Below the pieces are notes generated by a model. The model saw only the letters and a list, made by a program, of their open reading frames with translations, did no database searches and had not been told where the DNA came from. DNA of 40,218 bases, taken from Podochytrium sp. JEL0797 (taxonomy: Eukaryota > Chytridiomycota > Chytridiomycetes > Chytridiales > Chytriomycetaceae). The stretch lies in assembly GCA_027596195.1 (NCBI GenBank), contig JADGJG010000122.1:1-40218 (forward strand). The letters are read 5' to 3'. Position 1 is the stretch's first letter. The number at the start of each line of letters is the position of its first letter. A program made the translations under genes and the position numbers. Positions 34,369-40,218 of this stretch are shown one piece after another.

Positions 34369-37300
34369 TCAAACATGAAAATTTTCAATCATTTTCAACA
34401 GCTGGTCCGAGATGGCCTGCGATATTGCCCTCGCGTCGTGGCCGAACCGCTTCCGCACAATGTCGGGTGTGAGCAAATGCTTAAACTCCTCCTCCCAAAA
34501 ACTCAAATCCATCGGCCCTTCCACTCCAAACATGGCGTGATTAATCAACAACACAACGCGATAAAGAATCGACAGCACTTTGGAAGGAATGAGGTCGGAA
34601 AACAGTGCTACTTTGGTTTCTCGAATACCGGTGCTTGGTGTAACATCATCCCCTTCCCCCTCATCGCTGAGGACCGCGGATTTGTGCAATACGGCAATGA
34701 CGAAATCCAAACACGAAGCCATTCCACCTACGGCAGGAAACCAACCGCCTTTCGTATTCTGTAATTTCCCGATCCAATGCGCCTTCACCGCGGCATCCAA
34801 CTCGACGGCCGCGTCCGATTCCAACCGCGAAATGAAGCACAGTTCCCACAGCAAAACCCCCGAATCAATCGCTGCCAAGTGGAAGCTCGCGTGCACTGAT
34901 TTTGTGTTTATGGGAGGTTCTGTTGGGTGAAGTCCTGTTTCCTCAAAGTATTTTTCCGGCTGATATCGATTCTGCAATGCACCGTTTTGAGCACTGATAG
35001 TTGCGATTGAAGCATCAGAGTTGAGCAATGCAGCCGCTTGGTTTTTCAAGTCCAAGCATCTTGTGTTCGAATCACTATCATCCGAGTCCATCACTTCCCA
35101 AGGATCAACAGCCGGTTCCCTTTCAAGAGGAAGCGGCGGAAGCGGAAGCGAAAGAAGAGTCGTCACATCCAAAACGTCAAATGTGACTTTCAGTTTTTCC
35201 TGTTTTTTGGCCATTGCCGCGATTCCATCGAGGGCTTGCTTTCGACGCTTCCGTTTCTCTTTTTTCACATCCTCTTCAATCTTGGATTGCAGTTTGAAGG
35301 ATGATTTGGTGTTGCCGTGCCATTGCGCGGTCCACAGATCGATGCGTCCAGAATCCCCAGTGAACACGCATCCGGTGGATTTCTCAACGGAATTCAAGCT
35401 TGTGGAGCTTTTCGAGCTGATCGTTTCATTGCTTTGCTGCGCCTTTGAACTCCCCCGTCTCCGTCGATATCCTTCCGTGTTCGTGGCGGTGGACGACGAC
35501 CTCGGCGAAGCCGCAGACACGGACGCCGAACTCGCCGTTCCACTCAAATTAAAGAAACTCGAAGTCGCTGATGCCGTCCCAGCTTCATTCCAAGACGCAA
35601 ACGCGGCAGCCGTTCCCGACAACGAGGCTCGGTTCCTGTTTTTGCTTCCAGGAATAAAACGGACGGGTGCCGAGGCCCAGGGACTTGGAGCGGGTGGGGG
35701 TTCTTCGGGAAAAGGTTCGGAAGAGTTTAGGGAAGTTTCTGAAGGTGCTGAAGAGAGGATTGCACGTGGAATCACGTGCAGGTCTCCTAGGAGTTTGGCA
35801 AGGCCGGTGACATGCGTTTCTTGTCCTTTGAGCAGTTCTAATCTGCTTTTTGGTCTATTTGAAGCGATTGAAGGTCCTCTCAAGTGCGCTTCAAGAGATG
35901 AGCCGGCCAGAAGGACTTTGAAAAGGGCAATTAGAACGCGCAAAACTTGAAACTCACTCACTCTTTGTCAAGTCCATGAATCCATATGGACTAAAGAAAA
36001 AAAATTAATACGCTGCATTCTCCCAGAAGAGAAACCATACCTGAGTTGCCGAAACAGACTCATGCGCGACGGAATTTGCTCCGTATCAAAAAGCATAATT
36101 GTGAGAACTTGAATGCATCTCCGGACGTATCGAATCGACAGAAGCGCGTGCTCTTCTGAAATTGTTTCAGGACGCTGAAGGCCAGGGTAGTCTTTCAGCC
36201 CAACGAGAGCTGCCAATTGAGCTTCCGATCTCCTTTTGGGTCGCGGATACAAGTGTTCTTCAGTGAATTGCTTCACGATTGTAAAACAGGATTCTATTTC
36301 ATCAATGAGGAACCGGTACGTTTTCAACGACTATTTTTTTCGCGTTTAGTTTCTTTTCGACGCGCGGGGGATGAAATCACTCGCCTTCCAAAACGCGCTT
36401 TTGACGGCCCGATTGTTGTTTGAAACTTCCACCATCGATCTCAAAGTACGTGCCTTGGTTTGAATATCCTTCAAATGATTTTGGAGTTTCTGCGTCGCAT
36501 CCAGTCGACCCATTGATTCAAGCGTCACTTCAAGGTGGTGAAACTGTTTGATTTCGCATTCATCGTGGTACACGGCGGTTGAAAACAAGCTGCGAACGTT
36601 TGAATTGATTCGGGCACGGCCGAGAAACTTTGGTAGTTCCCAAAATTGGATGGATGTGCGGAGGGTGAGGGTTTGGACGGAATTAAAAACGCTGTAATGC
36701 CGCATCGGCATGCTGAGTCCCGGGGGTTTCAATAGAGACATTTCTTGATGTTTGATGAAAATGTGGTGGAAGGGCTGGCGTGGTGGAATCAGTTTGGAAC
36801 CCATTTTCTACGGTTACTCACCGCGTGAAAGGCATGGCATTTTTTCGTTTCCTGAAGAGCACATTGATTAACTTTAGGCAAATGGGATAGCGTTAAGATG
36901 CTCACAGTGCTGGTTTCTACAATTCTATCGATTCGAATCGAAAACTCGAATGCCGTGCGAAAGTCAACCTTCTTTTCCCAAAGAATGGGCTTGGTCACAT
37001 GCAGATGATGATCCGTGATAATAACGTATCGATTGTCCTCGTATAGCAAGTGATTCGGCAAGCTGCAGAATCCTATATATATCGGGACCCATCCGGCCCC
37101 AATGTCGCGATCCGCCCCGTTCCCACCCTGTCCTTCTTCCAATGGCCACAACTCTGTTCCTTTCAGATGCGCTGGATCGATTTCATCCGTTCTGATTTTT
37201 TGTGGGAGTGATGGCGTTGTGGGTGTGGCGAGAGAATCCCGTTTTTTCAGGCTTGCCGCCGAGGACCTTCGTTTGCTCAGCGTTTCTTGAGAGCTGTCGA

Positions 37301-37388
37301 GGACAAGAGACGCTTCACGTTGAAAGACGATTGGAAGTAGCGCTACTTTCACTTGGTCTGTTGTGATGGAAGGACATTGAACGAGCAT
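34369..37388 (-). CDS. Unrecognised 933-aa protein
   Basis: Five exons: 37388-36822, 36774-36406, 36330-36041, 35990-35962 and 35915-34369. An in-frame stop precedes the ATG. I do not recognise the family. Visible parts: an N-terminal region with KKRDSLATPTTPSLP, then beta-rich, PH-like sequence (DNRYVIITDHHLHVTKPILW). A central helical part includes FWELPKFLGRARIN and LESMGRLDATQKLQNHLKDIQT. A long Ser-rich disordered stretch and a Lys/Arg cluster (KKEKRKRRKQ) follow. The C-terminus has INHAMFGVEGPMDLSFWEEEFKHLL, which looks conserved. The 29-nt exon 4 (SPYGFMDLTK) and 46-nt intron are well supported by phase. The junction between exons 2 and 3 uses a weak GTCAAA donor and is the least certain. 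Confidence 0.65.
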
Positions 37389-37433
37389 GGATATGCCAAT
37401 CTTTCAAAGATTTGTCGGATTTTCGTCCGTTTT

Positions 37434-37439
37434 TTTATT
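37434..37439 (-). terminator. Poly(A) signal of the enoyl-CoA isomerase gene
   Basis: AATAAA on the minus strand 26 nt after the stop; the next minus-strand gene starts 46 bp further on at 37388. Confidence 0.5.
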
Positions 37440-37464
37440 TAATACAACAACTACTCACTCCGGC

Positions 37465-38384
37465 TCACAACTTGGCCGAGTTCCCCTGAAGCTTCGCCAA
37501 CGTCGCCTTCATAGCCTTCAACGTGGGAGGCGCCGTCAAAAACCCCCACCCAGCCTCCGACTGCATCTTCAAAATCTCACGGTTCCCAAGTTTATCCGCC
37601 AACGCTTGACGAGCCGTCTGCTTCGTCAAGCTGCGTCCAAACGACGGAATCTTGAGGAATTTGGCTACGACGGCTTCGGCCGTCGACAAGAGTTGGTCCT
37701 TGGGGACGAGCAGGTCCACGAGTCCAATCTTTTTGGCTTCGGCCGGTCCAACCACGGTGCCGTTGCAGCCGAGGAGTTCGGCTTGACGGGTACCAATGGT
37801 TTTGGCGTACAGTTCCATCCAGAATTCGGGGACCGTGAGGCCGATTTGGGGCTCGTTGAGTCCCTGGAGTTGATTTCGATTAATACGCGAATAGAGAACA
37901 CATATGGTTGAAAGAGATTTAAAACTCACAATGTGTCCCGTCTCCTGTGACATGATTCTGTAATCCGACGCGAGAGAAATCGCACAACCCCCGGCAGGAC
38001 ACGCGCCGCGAATCACCGACACGACCACCAACCTCGATACATACAGGTTGGCCAAGAACACGTTCTGTGTGGTCCAAAAGTCTGTGTAACGCTCCAAAGA
38101 GGTCATGGGAGCATACAGCTCGGTCAAATCGTTTCCGGCCGTGAAAATGTCCTTGTCGAGGCCCGATTGGAAAATGAGGGCTCTCATGGCTTGGTTCCCT
38201 TCGATTTCATCGAGGGCGGATTGCAGCTCTTTCCAGAATTGGAGGTTCATGGCGTTGACCGGCCCGCTATCAGTCGAACGAGGTGTTGGGTGGATGCGAG
38301 ACAGTACGATGCAACTAGAGCTTACCGGTTGAGGGTAACGATGGCATAGTCCTTCTTTTTCTCGATGGCGACAAAGGCGGGCAT
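37465..38384 (-). CDS. ECI1: Delta3,delta2-enoyl-CoA isomerase with PTS1-like C-terminus
   Basis: Auxiliary enzyme of beta-oxidation that moves a 3-double bond to the 2-trans position in unsaturated acyl-CoAs. Exons 38384-38326, 38266-37930 and 37863-37465 (264 aa). Crotonase-fold motifs: RGPVNAMNLQFWKEL, FTAGNDLTELY, VSVIRGACPAGGCAISLASDYRIM and GLNEPQIGL (probable catalytic Glu), closest to the ECI1/DCI branch as I read it. There is no N-terminal presequence, and the protein ends SAKL, a tripeptide (AKL) that fits the peroxisomal PTS1 consensus. The product is therefore probably peroxisomal, whereas the animal ECI1 orthologue is mitochondrial. Confidence 0.92.
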
Positions 38385-38731
38385 GTTTTGGTGATGTATT
38401 TTCGGCATCACATGGGGCACATGCGCGCCACACAAAATCAAGCCACTGACAAATTCGACGAGGCCTACTCCCAAGGGAAGTTGTTTCTGTTGCATGCATC
38501 CTTATTATTCTTTTCGTTCTTGACGATGATGCGAAACATTCGCTCTCCCTTTCTCTTTCCTTTTCTTCACCCCGATTCCAGGCAGCTAAAATCCTACGCG
38601 TATCTACTAACTGACAAGCGAATTTCTGTTCTCATACGCCATTTCTGATGACACTAATACCGTTGTTTTTTTTCATTCTTATCAGGGTTCAAAGAGAAGC
38701 GCGAGCTTTTCTTCTTGGATTGCCACCGCCG
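38385..38731. promoter_or_regulatory. Divergent promoter between enoyl-CoA isomerase and NAPE-PLD-like genes
   Basis: 347 bp. Contains CT-rich stretches near 38535-38570. An 86-codon frame at 38388-38648 (+) has no recognisable content and is taken as chance. Confidence 0.45.
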
Positions 38732-40152
38732 ATGATGGACTCCACGTTCCTGCGGATGCTTCTCAGCAGCAACGTGACGCTGTCTTCCTTTGCCCTCACT
38801 CGGCGACAGAAGGCCGCCAGCGGCAGCGTGCTTGCCCTCGGAATCGCCCTTGGCTTCTATCACTCCCTCGCCGACCCCGAGCCCAAGGCCTCCTCTGCCC
38901 TGCACTCGCCCTTCGCCGTATCCCCCCTCCCCACCGACACAAACCCGTTCCGCTCCATGTCCCACCACCTCCCCGACGCCAAAGGCTTTGCGAACCCATG
39001 GCCCTCCTACCGCAAAAACGAAAAAACCTTCCTGGTCTCGTTCGCCAAACTCCTCCTCTTTGGCGACAAGATGCCCCCGATCCCTCCCGTACAAGCGCGT
39101 GTTCCAACCCGACCCATCGACTGGGACCGCATCGCGGCCTCCTACAACTCCTCAACGAATCACGAGCATGAATTATCCCTCACCTGGCTGTCTCACGCCG
39201 CATTCCTCCTCACCATGCCTGGCGCACGTATTCTGTTGGATCCATGTTTGAGCGACCGGTGCTCGCCGTTGAGTTTCGCAGGACCGAGACGGATCGTGGC
39301 GCCCCCTTGCAAAGTCGACGAGTTGAATGTGGATTGTGTGGTCATTAGTCACAACCATTATGATCATTTGGATCTGAATGTGTTGAAAAAGTTGATGCAG
39401 GTGAATCGGGACGTGTTGTTTTTCGTGCCACTGGGGAACAAGCGATTACTGATGGATGAGGTGAGTGTGCATGATGGGTTTCAATGCCTGGAATATGAGT
39501 GCTCATTTTTTGGTTGTATTAATAGGGCATCACGAACGTGGTCGAATGCGATTGGTGGGACTCTTATCGACTGCATAAACCCAAAACCGCATCCGCCCCC
39601 GAATCCAACCTCCAAATCTCTTGCACCCCTTCCCAGCATTTCAGCGGCCGTACTCTCTGGGACCATGGACAAACCCTCTGGAGCTCCTGGCACATCCAAA
39701 GCACCGTTTCACACGCACCCAGCCCCCACAACAACAACAGCAGCGACGCAAGGGTACGAGAACCAACCACTACCACCAAATCCTTCTTTTTCGGAGGAGA
39801 TACGGGATACCGCACCGTCTTCCCACATGATTGTGAATCCCTCGTCCCAACTTGCCCGGCCTTCCGACAAATCCATACCCGCTTCGGACCCCCCGACCTC
39901 GCGGCGCTCCCGATCGGGGCCTACGCGCCACGAGAGCTTTTATCGAACGTGCATTGTTCGCCGGCCGATGCGGTGGACGTGCATGTGGATCTTGGGGCGA
40001 AAAAGAGTGTGGCGTGTCATTGGGGAACGTTTGTGTTGAGTCGAGAGGATGTGATGGATCCGCCGAGGGTGTTAAGGAGGGAGTTGGAGGCGAGGGGGAT
40101 GGGGGGGGAGGAGTTTATGGTTGTGGATGTGGGAGAAACTGTGACTGTGTAA
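38732..40152 (+). CDS. NAPEPLD: N-acyl-phosphatidylethanolamine phospholipase D-type metallo-beta-lactamase fold enzyme
   Basis: Zn-dependent hydrolase releasing N-acylethanolamines from NAPE; the yeast relative Fmp30 is mitochondrial. Two exons, 38732-39460 and 39526-40152 (451 aa). An N-terminal hydrophobic segment (GSVLALGIALGFYHSL) suggests a membrane anchor. The metal site is complete: SHNHYDHLD (His207, His209, Asp211, His212), the His of CTPSQHFSGR, the Asp of FGGDTGY and the His of CHWGTF. LTWLSHAAFLL and WDRIAASYN are also typical. About 30 low-complexity residues (His/Asn/Ser/Thr) are inserted before FFFGGDTGY. The first of two adjacent Met codons was chosen; an in-frame ATG at 38648 would add 28 residues. 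Confidence 0.93.
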
Positions 40153-40154
40153 TT

Positions 40155-40218
40155 GGGGGGGAGGGGGGGGGGGGGGGGGGGGGTGATTTTTTTGAGGGGG
40201 ACGTTTTTTTTTTTTTTA
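40155..40218. repeat. Homopolymer-rich window end
   Basis: G7, then G21 (40163-40183), and a T-run to the window edge, immediately after the NAPE-PLD-like stop. No poly(A) signal is seen before the window ends. Confidence 0.85.

Noticed and set aside
35021..35950. 309-codon + strand ORF opposite the unknown 933-aa gene
   Set aside because: Ser/Arg-rich shadow; the minus-strand reading splices in phase with upstream exons and has constrained-looking C-terminal motifs.
35916..35961. VLRVLIALFK hydrophobic stretch as coding start of the last exon of the unknown gene
   Set aside because: It lies in a 46-nt GTGAGT...AAAG intron whose removal joins SPYGFMDLTK to ILLAGSS in frame.
38388..38648. 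86-codon + strand ORF between isomerase and NAPE-PLD-like genes
   Set aside because: No motif and divergent promoter context.

Overview
This is nuclear eukaryotic DNA. Nearly every gene is split by short GT-AG introns (about 44-158 nt, mostly 46-90). Neighbouring genes lie roughly 0.1-0.7 kb apart, and the products are eukaryotic: spliceosomal Aquarius, ORC4, exportin-T, a gamma-tubulin complex protein, and mitochondrial and peroxisomal lipid enzymes. The OPT-family oligopeptide transporter, the compact layout and an animal-like R7-type RGS protein beside fungal-style housekeeping genes suggest an early-diverging, zoosporic (chytrid-like) fungus. That placement is an inference; no rRNA or other marker gene is present. 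I reconstructed about 74 introns by joining frames across GT...AG pairs so that family motifs stay continuous.

Layout. 1-2.8 kb: two tandem secreted endoglycoceramidase-like GH5 genes (+), the first cut by the window edge. 2.9-5.3 kb: CTP synthase (-). 5.9-8.45 kb: a small unknown gene and ORC4 (+). 8.6-12.9 kb: exportin-T/Los1 (-). 13.0-14.2 kb: proline iminopeptidase (-), divergent from a small membrane protein (+, 14.3-14.9 kb). 15.7-20.9 kb: Aquarius (-), divergent from isovaleryl-CoA dehydrogenase (+, 21.2-22.8 kb). 23.2-27.0 kb: a GCP6-like gamma-tubulin complex protein (-), divergent from a Bud20/ZNF593 ribosome-export factor (+, 27.4-27.9 kb). 28.1-30.8 kb: a DEP-GGL-RGS protein (+). 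31.4-34.2 kb: OPT transporter (-). 34.4-37.4 kb: unknown 933-aa protein (-). 37.5-38.4 kb: enoyl-CoA isomerase with a peroxisomal C-terminus (-), divergent from a NAPE-PLD-type phospholipase (+, 38.7-40.15 kb).

Genes alternate in convergent and divergent pairs, so promoters are shared in short gaps (as little as 107 bp) and 3' ends are very close. Several poly(A) signals overlap or nearly touch the stop codon. The genes do not form one pathway. Loose themes are nucleic-acid housekeeping (ORC4, Los1, Aquarius, Bud20, CTP synthase), lipid and branched-chain catabolism (endoglycoceramidases, NAPE-PLD, ECI, IVD) and peptide use (OPT transporter, proline iminopeptidase).

Most notable: mosaic near-identity between the tandem endoglycoceramidases (gene conversion), the R7-like RGS protein whose RGS box is split by a low-complexity insert and lacks the usual catalytic-face motif, very small exons, weak GTT-type splice donors, a tandem 8-residue repeat in the GCP6-like linker, and two short ORFs in intergenic gaps. 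I saw no mobile element, CRISPR array, tRNA or rRNA.
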